Source: Gemmatimonadota bacterium (GTDB lineage Bacteria; Gemmatimonadota; Gemmatimonadetes; Gemmatimonadales; GWC2-71-9). Taken from it: DNA of 64,000 bases. The notes beneath the pieces were generated by a model, which worked only from the letters and a program-made list of their open reading frames with translations, was not told where the DNA came from and searched no databases. Position numbers and translations under genes: made by a program. Below are positions 53,980-62,247 of the stretch, piece by piece (position 1 is the first letter of the stretch; each line of letters opens with the position of its first letter). The DNA lies in the NCBI GenBank assembly GCA_003169895.1, contig PNAE01000007.1, positions 124,312 through 188,311 of the forward strand, written 5' to 3'.

Positions 53980-55187
53980 GCGCGGCACTCGTCGACCTCC
54001 TGCTTGACACCCTCCGCCTGGGCGGAGCGAACGACGACCTGGCCGATCGCTGGCCGCGGGTCGCCACACGCGGGCTCAACGATCTGATCGCCTACGAAGG
54101 AGCCGCGGTCTGGCTCTTCCGCCGGCTCCGTGCAATCGGCGCGCTGGACCCACTTCCGGCCCAACTCATCCAGCCATTGCGGAAACAGGCGTTCGAGGCG
54201 GCCGGGCTCCGCTTGGAGGTGGAGGCCGAAGCCGCGACCGCGGTCGGTCTTCTTGCCGGCGCCCGTATCCCCGTCGTGCTCATCAAAGGAATGGCACGAT
54301 GCGTCCTGGCACACCGGTATCCGTACCTCGACGCGCGGGCGACGGATGATGTCGATCTCCTCCTGCCGCACGCGGCCATCGACGACGCGGAGCGCCTGCT
54401 GCGGAACGAGGGTTATGCCCCGGCAGTGCCACCCGAGCGAGTAATTCCCGGTCACCATCACCGTCCGCCGTTTTGCCGGGGCAGGATCACCGTCGAACTG
54501 CACACAAGCAATTCGGTGCATGTTCCGCCCGAAGTCGCATGGGCGCGTGCGAATGCCAATTCGGAAGAGCTGGAGTGGGCGGGTCGCTTTGTCCGGGTGC
54601 CGTCGGTGACCGAACTTGCCTGGTCAGCGATCACTCACGGACTCGAGGACCAGATCGGCGGCTTGCGACTGAAGCGTTTCCTGGAAGTGGCCGCGCTGGC
54701 GAGTGAAGGTGCCCCGGTCGACTGGAACACGCTGCTCGAACGCATCCGGACACACGACGGATTCGGCCCGATAATCCTGCCTAGCCACGGCGTGGCATTG
54801 ACGCGTGGCTGGCTCGATGCGGCAATGGCACTCACCGCTCCCGCCCGGCGACCGGCAGGATTGGAGCGTCCGCGCTTCGATCTTGCGCAGTTGCTTCACT
54901 GGCGGCTCACCGTGCTCGCCTCGCGCCCGCACCTGGGCCTTCAGCTCACCGGCCGCTTGCTGGAAGAGGGCGCCCGCGCGCCGATCGGGTGGCCGGTCGC
55001 GCCGTCGCCGCCGACCGCTTCATCGCTCGGGCGCGTGCGCCGATGGACCGCAGCGCGAGTCAGTCGGTTGGCATTCACGATGTGGCAGCGTCGCCAGCGG
55101 CGGGACGCTACGGGTGGGAATCCAGCGAGACCCGCGTCCGCGTCAGCGGATCCAGCGCTTCTCGCAAGCCATCGCCGACCAGATTGA
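53976..55187 (+). CDS. Nucleotidyltransferase of the peptide cluster
   Basis: 403 residues from the proposed start. Nucleotidyltransferase-fold protein, NTP_transf_5-like: IPVVLIKGMARC, then ATDDVDLLLP with Asp125 and Asp127 as metal ligands, and helical C-terminal parts. Counterparts occur in paeninodin-type lasso clusters, where their role is not settled. No ATG, GTG or TTG opens this frame before a TTG at 54177, yet 53976-54176 reads as good protein (ANDDLADRWPRVATRGLNDL, YEGAAVWLFRRLRA). The best start is CTG at 53976, overlapping the B2 stop as CTGA. It overlaps the convergent permease gene by 80 bp. Confidence 0.75.
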   Translation: MSAALVDLLLDTLRLGGANDDLADRWPRVATRGLNDLIAYEGAAVWLFRRLRAIGALDPLPAQLIQPLRKQAFEAAGLRLEVEAEAATAVGLLAGARIPVVLIKGMARCVLAHRYPYLDARATDDVDLLLPHAAIDDAERLLRNEGYAPAVPPERVIPGHHHRPPFCRGRITVELHTSNSVHVPPEVAWARANANSEELEWAGRFVRVPSVTELAWSAITHGLEDQIGGLRLKRFLEVAALASEGAPVDWNTLLERIRTHDGFGPIILPSHGVALTRGWLDAAMALTAPARRPAGLERPRFDLAQLLHWRLTVLASRPHLGLQLTGRLLEEGARAPIGWPVAPSPPTASSLGRVRRWTAARVSRLAFTMWQRRQRRDATGGNPARPASASADPALLASHRRPD

Positions 55188-56028
55188 AGCCCAGCACCGC
55201 AATTCCAATTGCCAGTCCCGGTGCGACCGACACCCACGGTGCCACGCGAATCAGGTCGCGCCCCTCGGCGACCATCGCCCCCCAGCTTGGCGTGGGTGGC
55301 TGCGCGCCGAGTCCCACGAACGACAGTGCCGCCTCGGCCATGATCGCCCCGGCGATGCCCAGCGTCGCGGTGATGATCACAACCGCGCGCACGTTAGGCA
55401 CCAGGTGCCTGAGCATGATCCAGCGATCGCGAGCGCCGAGGGCGCGGGCGGCAATCACGTATTCGCTGCGGCCCAGGACCAGGACCTGGGAACGCACCAG
55501 CCGAGCCATGCCGGCCCAGCCGACCGCGCCGATTACGACGAAAATCACCGGCAGCGATGGCCGGATCGCCGCGGCCACGGCGATTAGCAGCAACAGGCTC
55601 GGAAAGGCCAGCGTGACGTCCGCGAGGCGCATGACCGCGAGATCGACGCCGCCGCGGTAGTACCCGGCGACCAGGCCCAGCGTGAGACCGAGTGTGACGG
55701 CGACACACTGCGAGATCAACCCGACGAGCAGCGACAGGCGCGCCCCATAGAGGATGCGTGACAGGACGTCGCGTCCCTCTGCATCGGCGCCAAGCAGGAA
55801 GTGGCTGCCCGGCGGCGCAAGGTAGTGGTTGGCCAGATCACCGTGGCGTGGATCGTACGGCGCGATCAGCGGCGCCAGGACGGCGGCGACCACAACCACC
55901 AGCACGAGGGACACGCCGAGCTTGAAGAATGCGTCCTCCCGCCAGCGGTCGACCAGCGAACTCCACGCCGGCGAGCGGCGGCCGGCCGGGTCGAACGGCG
56001 GGGGAGCAATCACCAGCGCGGCGGACAT
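55108..56028 (-). CDS. Oligopeptide-type ABC transporter permease (OppC/DppC family)
   Basis: 306 residues with six membrane helices. It has the N-terminal extension of the OppC group, then APLIAPYDPRHGDLANHYLA and FLLGADAEGRDVLSRILYGA. The EAA loop reads YVIAARALGARDRWIMLRHL, and the conserved EAALSFVGLGAQPPTPSWG follows. OppC pairs with OppB for import of peptides or nickel; in some peptide clusters it exports. No OppB, OppA or ATPase lies in the window, so it is alone here. It converges on the nucleotidyltransferase gene. Confidence 0.9.
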   Translation of the reverse strand: MSAALVIAPPPFDPAGRRSPAWSSLVDRWREDAFFKLGVSLVLVVVVAAVLAPLIAPYDPRHGDLANHYLAPPGSHFLLGADAEGRDVLSRILYGARLSLLVGLISQCVAVTLGLTLGLVAGYYRGGVDLAVMRLADVTLAFPSLLLLIAVAAAIRPSLPVIFVVIGAVGWAGMARLVRSQVLVLGRSEYVIAARALGARDRWIMLRHLVPNVRAVVIITATLGIAGAIMAEAALSFVGLGAQPPTPSWGAMVAEGRDLIRVAPWVSVAPGLAIGIAVLGFNLVGDGLREALDPLTRTRVSLDSHP

Positions 56029-56056
56029 GGTGGTAAACTACAATACATTGCAAATT

Positions 56057-56180
56057 GAGACGTGGGACGAGAGACGAGAGACGAGAGACGAGAGACGTGA
56101 GACGTGAGACGTGAGACGTGAGACGAGAGACGTGGGACGAGAGGCGAGAGGCGAGAGGCGAGAGGCGAGAGACGAGACGG
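56057..56180. repeat. GAGACGW heptamer array, left copy
   Basis: About 124 bases of tandem 7-mers, consensus GAGACG(T/A) with some GAGGCGA units. It lies between the divergent starts of the permease and the barrel gene. Every unit with GAGACG is also the recognition sequence of the Esp3I/BsmBI type of enzyme. The complement of the array recurs after the barrel gene and near 62.2 kb. Confidence 0.9.
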
Positions 56181-56215
56181 ACTCCAGCTGTCTACTACTC
56201 AATCCGGGGGCAAGC

Positions 56216-56851
56216 ATGCAGCGTCGTTCTTGTTGGTACGTGGTGCCGATGGTAGCCGCAATGGCCGCAGCGCCAATCCACCACGCGGATGCCCAGCTGG
56301 TGTCCTTCGGCGTCATGGCGGGCGCCAGCCTGTCGACCTTTACCGGCGACTTTGCGACGGATGCCAAGAACAACACCGGTTTCATCGCCGGTGCGTTCGT
56401 CCGCATCGGCGCGCTGGGGTTTGCCGTGCAGCCCGGAGTGTTCTACACGACGAAGGCCGCCAAGGGTGTCGATTTCGGTCAAGGTGCTTCGCCGGACAGC
56501 AGGACAACACTCGATTACATCCAGATCCCGGTGGTCATCCGCCTCTCGCTTCCGATGCACCTGTATGTGGGAGCTGGACTGGCCGTCGGATTCAAGCTCG
56601 GCTGCAAGATCTCCCTCGATGCCAGTAGCAGCAGTCAGGACTGCGGTGACGCGACCGCGACAACGGCCGGACCGAAATCAACAGAATTCAGCGGCATCGC
56701 CGAGGCCGGGATCAACATCGGCAAGTTCTCGCTGGGAGGTCGTGCGGACGTCGGCATCACCAACGCCGCCGAGGCGATCAACAGCAGCGATGTATCGAAC
56801 GCCAATTTCCGGACGCGGACCGTCTCGGTTGTGGCGGCGATCCGGTTCTAG
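56216..56851 (+). CDS. Small outer-membrane beta-barrel protein
   Basis: 211 residues with a signal peptide (to about residue 27, ending AHADAQ-type HHADAQ). The mature part alternates hydrophobic strands and turns (SFGVMAGASLSTFTGDF, AGAFVRIGALGFAVQPGVFY, DYIQIPVVIRLSLPMHLYVG) and ends with VVAAIRF, with the terminal Phe of barrel proteins. It resembles the PorT/OmpX-like 8-stranded barrels. The function is unknown. The ATG at 56216 with GGGGG upstream is chosen; a longer frame reads the repeat array. Flanked by inverted arrays. Confidence 0.8.
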   Translation: MQRRSCWYVVPMVAAMAAAPIHHADAQLVSFGVMAGASLSTFTGDFATDAKNNTGFIAGAFVRIGALGFAVQPGVFYTTKAAKGVDFGQGASPDSRTTLDYIQIPVVIRLSLPMHLYVGAGLAVGFKLGCKISLDASSSSQDCGDATATTAGPKSTEFSGIAEAGINIGKFSLGGRADVGITNAAEAINSSDVSNANFRTRTVSVVAAIRF

Positions 56852-56857
56852 ACACCG

Positions 56858-56890
56858 GTGAGAGGTGAAAGGGACCCTTTCACCTCTCAC
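56858..56890 (+). terminator. Perfect 16-bp palindrome after the barrel gene
   Basis: GTGAGAGGTGAAAGGG (56858-56873) and its complement (56875-56890) are separated by one base. It starts seven bases after the stop. Its right arm runs straight into the heptamer array. Confidence 0.65.
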
Positions 56891-56980
56891 GTTTCACGTT
56901 GTCTCGTCTCTCGTCTCTCGTCTCTTGTCTCACGTCTCACGTCTCACGTCTCACGTTCTCTCGTCTCTCGTCTCTCGTCC
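56881..56980. repeat. CGTCTCW heptamer array, right copy
   Basis: About 100 bases of the complement of the left array (units CTCGTCT, CACGTCT). It runs into the 3' end of the convergent glycosyltransferase gene, so the last residues of that protein (RETRDERT) are repeat-encoded. Confidence 0.88.
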
Positions 56981-58162
56981 CAGCTCCGCCGCAATCGCCT
57001 GCATGTCTCGCACCACGCGATCCCAATTGAAGTAGCGCTCAACTCGCTGGCGCCCCGCCTCGCCCAATTGTCGCGCGAGTGCCTGATCGTCCAGCAACCG
57101 GCGAACTGCGTCGCGCGCCGCGGGCACGTCGTGCGCATCCACCAGGGTCCCGGTGATGCCATCCTGCACTGCGTCGGGAATTCCCCCGCTGCGGGTGGCG
57201 ACCACGGGAAGTCCGCAGCCGGCGGCTTCAATGAACGAAAGCCCGAATCCTTCGACGTCGCTGGCCGTTTCGCGCGTCAGTCCCACATACGCCTGGGCGA
57301 TCGAATATGCGGCCGGGAGTTCATCGTCGGTCACGTCGGTCAGGAAGTGCACGTGGCCAGCGACGCCGAGGCGGGCACTGAGTTCGCGCAGGGCGGCGAG
57401 GTGCTCGCCCCTGCCAACCACGGCGTACTGAAGGTCGGGATGCTCGGCGACCAGGTCCGCGACGATGCCGATCGCGGTGTCGATCCCCTTGTACTCGACC
57501 AGCCGGGCTACGGTGACGATCCACTGCCCGTCGGGCAGGCCGCGACGCCGACGAAACGTGGCCGCGCCGGCAGGATCGAAGTGCCAATGCTGTGGATCGG
57601 TCCCGAGCGGCACCACCCGCACCCGCGTGGACGCAGGCTCGAGGTCGAGGGCGCGTAGCAGCGTGCGGCAACGGTCGGCCGTCCACTCGGAAATCGCGAC
57701 GAACACCGCGGCGTGGCCGAGAATCGACTGCATCACCCGCCGCTTGAAGGCGCTCCTGGCGACCTTGCGTTCGAGCGTCAGCAGATCTCCACCGACCACC
57801 ATGATGCCGTATGGAAGCCCGGTGCGATGGTGCGCCCACCGCGCGGGATATCCTGCCGGCCGCAGCGTGTCGCACCACGCGAAGCGCACCGTCGGATCGC
57901 GCGCCAGCGCAACGCCGCGGCGGCTCCATGCAAGCAGGCCGGAAACGGTGCGCAACCGTTCGGCGTGAACCGGAATCCGGTCGATTCGCTGTGGCAGGTC
58001 CGCGTCGGTGGCCGCCGATCCGGCAGTCTCGCCGGTCGATACCGTAAGCATTCCGGCCGGATATCCGCGCGCCAACGCCTCCATCCAGCGTGCGATGCCG
58101 CCACCCATGGGCGGAAAGTCGTACGCGAAGAGCAGGTCGCGCGTGTGGGAGACCTGCGTCAC
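56951..58162 (-). CDS. Family 4 glycosyltransferase
   Basis: 403 residues. LLFAYDFPPMGGGIARWMEA opens the fold; then VFVAISEWTADRCRTLL, GQWIVTVARLVEYKGIDTAI, YAVVGRGEHLAALREL and VEGFGLSFIEAAGCGLPVVA with the E-x7-E pair. The C-terminal residues come from a heptamer array. The GTG at 58162, two bases after the stop of the epimerase gene, is chosen; a longer frame overlaps that gene. With the epimerase it forms a sugar-activation and transfer pair. Confidence 0.88.
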   Translation of the reverse strand: MTQVSHTRDLLFAYDFPPMGGGIARWMEALARGYPAGMLTVSTGETAGSAATDADLPQRIDRIPVHAERLRTVSGLLAWSRRGVALARDPTVRFAWCDTLRPAGYPARWAHHRTGLPYGIMVVGGDLLTLERKVARSAFKRRVMQSILGHAAVFVAISEWTADRCRTLLRALDLEPASTRVRVVPLGTDPQHWHFDPAGAATFRRRRGLPDGQWIVTVARLVEYKGIDTAIGIVADLVAEHPDLQYAVVGRGEHLAALRELSARLGVAGHVHFLTDVTDDELPAAYSIAQAYVGLTRETASDVEGFGLSFIEAAGCGLPVVATRSGGIPDAVQDGITGTLVDAHDVPAARDAVRRLLDDQALARQLGEAGRQRVERYFNWDRVVRDMQAIAAELGRETRDERT

Positions 58163-58164
58163 CG

Positions 58165-59193
58165 TCAGACGCGGACCTGACGGGGAAGGCCGCCCGGGCG
58201 CATCAGCCACTCGTGCGTCTTGCGCAGGCCGTTCTCGAGCGTGACGTCGGGAGCCCAGCGGAGTTCCCGGCGGGCCTTCTCGATGCCCAGCACGCGTCGA
58301 CGGATATTGTCGATGTCGCGCCGGGCGATGTGCAACGGTATCACGTCGCGCCCCGTGATTCGGATGATCGTGTCGACGAGCTGGTTGACGCTCGTCTCGC
58401 GACCCGTGCCGACGTTGTACACCTGGCCGTCAGCCCGCGCGGACACCGCGGCGAGGAGGGTCGCCTCCACGGCATCGTCGACGAAGGTGTAGTCGCGCGT
58501 CTGTTCCCCATCGCCGTGAATCAGCGGCGCCTCACCCGCCATGACGGCGGCAAAGAACCTAGCCACCACGCCGCAATACGGATTGTCCGGTCGCTGCAAT
58601 GGACCGTAGACGTTGGAGTACCGCACTGACGCCACCGGCAGGTCGTAACTCTCGAAAAACGCCTTGCAGTAATTCTCGCCGCCATATTTGGAGACGGCGT
58701 ACGGACTCAGCATGTTGGTGGCGTCCTCCTCGTTGATCGGGATGGACCGCGGGTTCCCGTAGACCGAGGCGGACGAGGCGTACACGATGCGCCGGACATT
58801 GCTGCCCCGCGCGGCCATCAGGATGTTGAGTGTTCCTCCGATGTTGGTGGCGAAATCCTCGCGCGGGTTCCGCATCGAAATGATGATGTTCCTGGCCGCC
58901 ATGTGAATGATGTAGTCGGCCGCCGCCACCAGCGGGATCACGGTTGACTCATCCACCACCGATCCCCGGACCACCCGCAACTGTTCACTCGCCGGCGGAA
59001 GATTCTGCTCTTCCCCGGTGAAGAAATCATCGAGCACCGTAACGAGCGCGCCGAGCTCGATTAGGCGGGCCACCACATTTGACCCCACGAACCCGGCTCC
59101 GCCGGTGACGAGGACCCGCTGGCCCTTGAGCCGGTCGAGCACGGATGGTGGTGTCGATTCAGTCATCCCGGGATTGCGCGGCGTTGCGCCCAT
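58165..59193 (-). CDS. NAD-dependent nucleotide-sugar epimerase/dehydratase
   Basis: 342 residues, extended [23 protein letters not shown] is the NAD site; YASSASVYGNP supplies the Ser/Thr; YAVSKYGGE gives catalytic Tyr and Lys. The C-terminal sugar-binding part includes TRDYTFVDDAVEA. It is closest to UDP-glucose/GlcNAc 4-epimerase or UDP-glucuronate-type enzymes, but the specific reaction is uncertain. A strong AAGGAG seven bases upstream fixes the ATG at 59193. Confidence 0.88.
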   Translation of the reverse strand: MGATPRNPGMTESTPPSVLDRLKGQRVLVTGGAGFVGSNVVARLIELGALVTVLDDFFTGEEQNLPPASEQLRVVRGSVVDESTVIPLVAAADYIIHMAARNIIISMRNPREDFATNIGGTLNILMAARGSNVRRIVYASSASVYGNPRSIPINEEDATNMLSPYAVSKYGGENYCKAFFESYDLPVASVRYSNVYGPLQRPDNPYCGVVARFFAAVMAGEAPLIHGDGEQTRDYTFVDDAVEATLLAAVSARADGQVYNVGTGRETSVNQLVDTIIRITGRDVIPLHIARRDIDNIRRRVLGIEKARRELRWAPDVTLENGLRKTHEWLMRPGGLPRQVRV

Positions 59194-59258
59194 GGCCAAG
59201 CTCCTTCAGTGACCCACAATATGCGGGCGACGATGCTGTGCAGCGAGAGCCGGCCGCG

Positions 59259-60284
59259 ATGGACCACTTGCCACACTCCGCTTGCGAGCTTACTTCCCGC
59301 GCTGTGACCGGTTTCAGGCCGCTGCGCTATCGTCGCCTCGCCATCCTGGGGGCGTGGGCTCCGCATCGCGACGAGGATGCCTATGCACGCGCCGCCCGCC
59401 GCCTCGGCCTCGACTGCCGGGTCTACGACGTGCTCCACTGGACCCAGCGGATCAAGGCGCTGGCCGGCCCGCTGATCGAACGCGCCGTTGAGCGATTCGA
59501 CCCCGATTTCATCCTCTGCACTCGCGATGCTCACCGGTTGCGACCGGCGCGACTCGACCGGCTGTTTCGCGGTCGCGCCACCGCAATGTGGCACGTGGAT
59601 GTGCAGCCGCAGGAAGGCGCCCTCGACCTGGCGCGCCGCTGCGGTACGTTGTACATCACTGTTGCGAGCCAGCGCGAGCGCTACCGCGCTGCCGGAGTTC
59701 CGGTCGTTCGCTTTCTGCCGGCTGCGATGGAACCCGATCGCGACGTTCCCGCGGCACGCAGTCGTCCCGCCTACCGTTGTGACGCGAGCTTCGTCGGCTC
59801 AGGTCCATATCCCTATCGCTGGCCGGTGCTCGCTGCGGTCGCCGCCGTTTGCCGGCTGCAGATTCGCGGACCGGGGTGGAACGGGCTCGGCACGTCGTTG
59901 CCGATCGCTGGCGGTCCGGTACACGGCACCCGTTTCGCCGAGGTGGTCGCCGGAGCCGCGGTGTCGCTGGGCGCCAGCGCGCTGCCGGAACAGGAACGGG
60001 AGTACCCGTCCGCCTCCGACCGGATGTGGCGCATCATGGGATGTGGCGGCGCATTCGTCGGGTCGTACGTCCCGGGAATCGAGCAATTCGCCGAGCATGA
60101 CACACATTGCCTGTGGTACCATTCGGTTAGCGAGTGCGTCGAACAGGTGCAGGCGCTCCTGGCCGATCCCGAACGGGGCCGTGCGATGGCCGACCGCGGT
60201 CGCGCACATGCGCTGGCGCACCACACCTATGATCACCGGCTGGCGATGCTGCTCAACGGGGAGGAGTATCTCACTTCTTCGTAA
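59259..60284 (+). CDS. CgeB-like glycosyltransferase
   Basis: 341 residues from the ATG at 59259. The GT-B-like protein has RRLAILGAWAPHRDEDAYAR at the beginning, FDPDFILCTRDAHRLR and AMWHVDVQPQEG in the N-terminal domain. YPSASDRMWRIMGCGGAFVG and HHTYDHRLAMLL close the C-terminal domain, as in the CgeB/spore-maturation family. The start could also be GTG 59304. It overlaps the convergent GT2-like gene by 52 bp. Acceptor and donor are unknown. Confidence 0.75.
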   Translation: MDHLPHSACELTSRAVTGFRPLRYRRLAILGAWAPHRDEDAYARAARRLGLDCRVYDVLHWTQRIKALAGPLIERAVERFDPDFILCTRDAHRLRPARLDRLFRGRATAMWHVDVQPQEGALDLARRCGTLYITVASQRERYRAAGVPVVRFLPAAMEPDRDVPAARSRPAYRCDASFVGSGPYPYRWPVLAAVAAVCRLQIRGPGWNGLGTSLPIAGGPVHGTRFAEVVAGAAVSLGASALPEQEREYPSASDRMWRIMGCGGAFVGSYVPGIEQFAEHDTHCLWYHSVSECVEQVQALLADPERGRAMADRGRAHALAHHTYDHRLAMLLNGEEYLTSS

Positions 60285-61129
60285 TTGCGAAACTCCATCG
60301 GACGCCATCCGGTCAACCGCTCGACCAGCAATAAGGCGTGCAGGCGGACGTGGCCTCGGTAGAATCGACGCGGGGCGATCAGTGGTGTTTCGGTCCGCCG
60401 GGATGCGATCCAGTCGCGCACCGCTGCGGGGTGTGGCCCGGCGAACGGCTCGATCCCCGGAATCCACGGCAGGAGAAATCGGGAATCTACGCGGGATTGC
60501 TGCATCGGCTCGCGGTCCCGATCTTCACTCCGTTTGGCCTGCAGCGCCCATCCCGGCCGGGCCCAGCCGTAATGGTGCATCACCGCGCCGCTCGCCACCG
60601 CCCGGATGTGACGGTGCGCCGGACCGACGCGGAAACCCTGGGCATCGCGATACGAGCGAACATCGTGGTCGCTGCCGAGGCGCACGGCGCGCACTTCCCG
60701 GCGATACCATTTGCGGTTACGCGCGATGGTGTCGAATCCGCCGTAGAAATGCAGGTAATCGACCAGTACACCTTCAATCCGTGCATCGGTGTCGACGTGC
60801 TCGATCACCGCTCGCACCCGTTCCGCCCCACCGTCGGCGAACACTTCGTCCGCCTGGATGTAGATCCCCCACCGCGATCGGCAGGCAGCCATCGCGCGCT
60901 GGGTCTCGTCGGCGAGCATCGCGGGGCCGCGACTACGATCCCAGGTACTTTGCAGGACGCGCAGCTTGGGATCACCGATCGCGCGCACGCGGTCGAGGGT
61001 ATCATCATCCGACGCGCCGACGTTCACGACCAGTTCGTCCACCACCGGCAGCAGGGAGCGGAGACTCGCCTCCAGCGGGAAATCGAGCCGGGTGGCGTTG
61101 CGAACGATCGTGAAACCGGAGATCTGCAC
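60233..61129 (-). CDS. GT2-like glycosyltransferase
   Basis: 298 residues. VQISGFTIVRNATRLDFP is the family start; DELVVNVGASDDDTLDRVR is the nucleotide-binding strand; GIYIQADEVFAD is the DxD-like region; ARNRKWYRREVRAVRLG follows. The GTG at 61129 is chosen to fit the usual short N-terminus; upstream GTG and ATG codons are possible. Divergent from the next transferase, whose start lies within 30 bases. Confidence 0.75.
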   Translation of the reverse strand: MQISGFTIVRNATRLDFPLEASLRSLLPVVDELVVNVGASDDDTLDRVRAIGDPKLRVLQSTWDRSRGPAMLADETQRAMAACRSRWGIYIQADEVFADGGAERVRAVIEHVDTDARIEGVLVDYLHFYGGFDTIARNRKWYRREVRAVRLGSDHDVRSYRDAQGFRVGPAHRHIRAVASGAVMHHYGWARPGWALQAKRSEDRDREPMQQSRVDSRFLLPWIPGIEPFAGPHPAAVRDWIASRRTETPLIAPRRFYRGHVRLHALLLVERLTGWRPMEFRNYEEVRYSSPLSSIASR

Positions 61130-61158
61130 GGTCACCAAACTCCACGGGCCCGGTACTG

Positions 61159-62079
61159 ATGGCAAGCGCGCTGCACGTCGTCCTGTATCATCCCGGTCGA
61201 TTGCCCGTGACGCGTTACGGCGGGACTGAACGCGTCGTGGTGTGGCTGGCGCGTGGGCTGGCCGAGCTCGGCCATCGCGTAACGGTCCTATCTGCTCCCG
61301 GCAGCGCAGTGCCCGGCGCGCGGGTCATCCCGCTCAAGGCGTCAATCACCAATCGCTCCGGCGGGCCCGACCTGACCCCGTACCTTCCCGGCGGGGTCGA
61401 CGTGGTTCACGCTCACGTCCCGCTGCAGCGACCGCCCCATGACACGCCGTTTCTCTGGACCTATCACGGCAACGGCGCGCTGGGCGACTGGTTTCCGCCC
61501 GGTGCCGTCGGGCTGTCGGCTGACCACGCGCGTCGCCATGGCCTCGCGCACTGGGTCCACAACGGCCTCGACCCCGCCGACTATCGCTTCGAGCCGCAAA
61601 GACATGATTTCGACCTGTTCCTCGGCCGCCTGCACTCGGTCAAGGGATGGCACTGGGCGGTCTCCGGCGCCCGCCGCGCAGGCCGTTCACTCGTGGTTGC
61701 GGGTGGCTGGCGTCCCACGGTACGCCGGGACCTTCGCTTTGTCGGAGAAGTGGGCGGTGAGCGCAAGGCAACGCTGCTGGCCGAGGCCGCCTGTCTCTGG
61801 GTGCCGGCACAATGGGATGAACCGTTCGGCCTGACCACGATCGAGGCGATGGTGAGCGGAACCCCGGTCCTCGGCACCCGACGCGGCGCGCTGCCGGAAA
61901 TCGTCACGCCGGAGTGCGGGGCACTGGGAGACACGCTCGATGAGTTGGTGCATCTCAGGCCCGGAGTGGAATCACTCGATCCGGAAGCCGTGCGGGCCCG
62001 GGTGCTGGCGCACTTCACGCATCGCAGCATGGCGGAACGGTATGTGGAGCTGTATCGGGAGGCGATTGCGCACGTCTGA
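61159..62079 (+). CDS. Family 4 glycosyltransferase, short form
   Basis: 306 residues, shorter than most GT4. It opens LHVVLYHPGRLPVTRYGGTE with the GGTE loop; then VHNGLDPADYRF, FLGRLHSVKGWHWAV, and WDEPFGLTTIEAMVSGTPVL with the E-x7-E pair (GALPEIV follows). All domains are present despite the length. It ends 78 bases before the third heptamer array region. Confidence 0.85.
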   Translation: MASALHVVLYHPGRLPVTRYGGTERVVVWLARGLAELGHRVTVLSAPGSAVPGARVIPLKASITNRSGGPDLTPYLPGGVDVVHAHVPLQRPPHDTPFLWTYHGNGALGDWFPPGAVGLSADHARRHGLAHWVHNGLDPADYRFEPQRHDFDLFLGRLHSVKGWHWAVSGARRAGRSLVVAGGWRPTVRRDLRFVGEVGGERKATLLAEAACLWVPAQWDEPFGLTTIEAMVSGTPVLGTRRGALPEIVTPECGALGDTLDELVHLRPGVESLDPEAVRARVLAHFTHRSMAERYVELYREAIAHV

Positions 62080-62082
62080 CTG

Positions 62083-62242
62083 GAGAGACGTGAGACGTGA
62101 CGCGATGCGTTGTCAAGCCCCAAGGAGCGGAGCGCGGGATGACAGGGAGTCGTTTCGCGTCTCTCGTCTGTCGTCTCACGTCTCACGTCTCACGTCTCTC
62201 GTCTCTCGTCTCACGTCTCACGTCTCTCGTCTCTCGTCTCTC
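62083..62242. repeat. Heptamer arrays in both orientations, 62 kb
   Basis: A short GAGACGT run (62083-62100) is followed after ~55 bases by a ~86-base array in the complement orientation (62157-62242). It fills the gap between two convergent glycosyltransferase genes and ends a few bases before the stop of the next one. Confidence 0.88.
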
Positions 62243-62247
62243 CTGTG

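Noticed and set aside
56057-56980. CRISPR array
   Set aside because: The repeats are 7-bp units in direct tandem, with no spacers of 25-40 bases and no cas genes.
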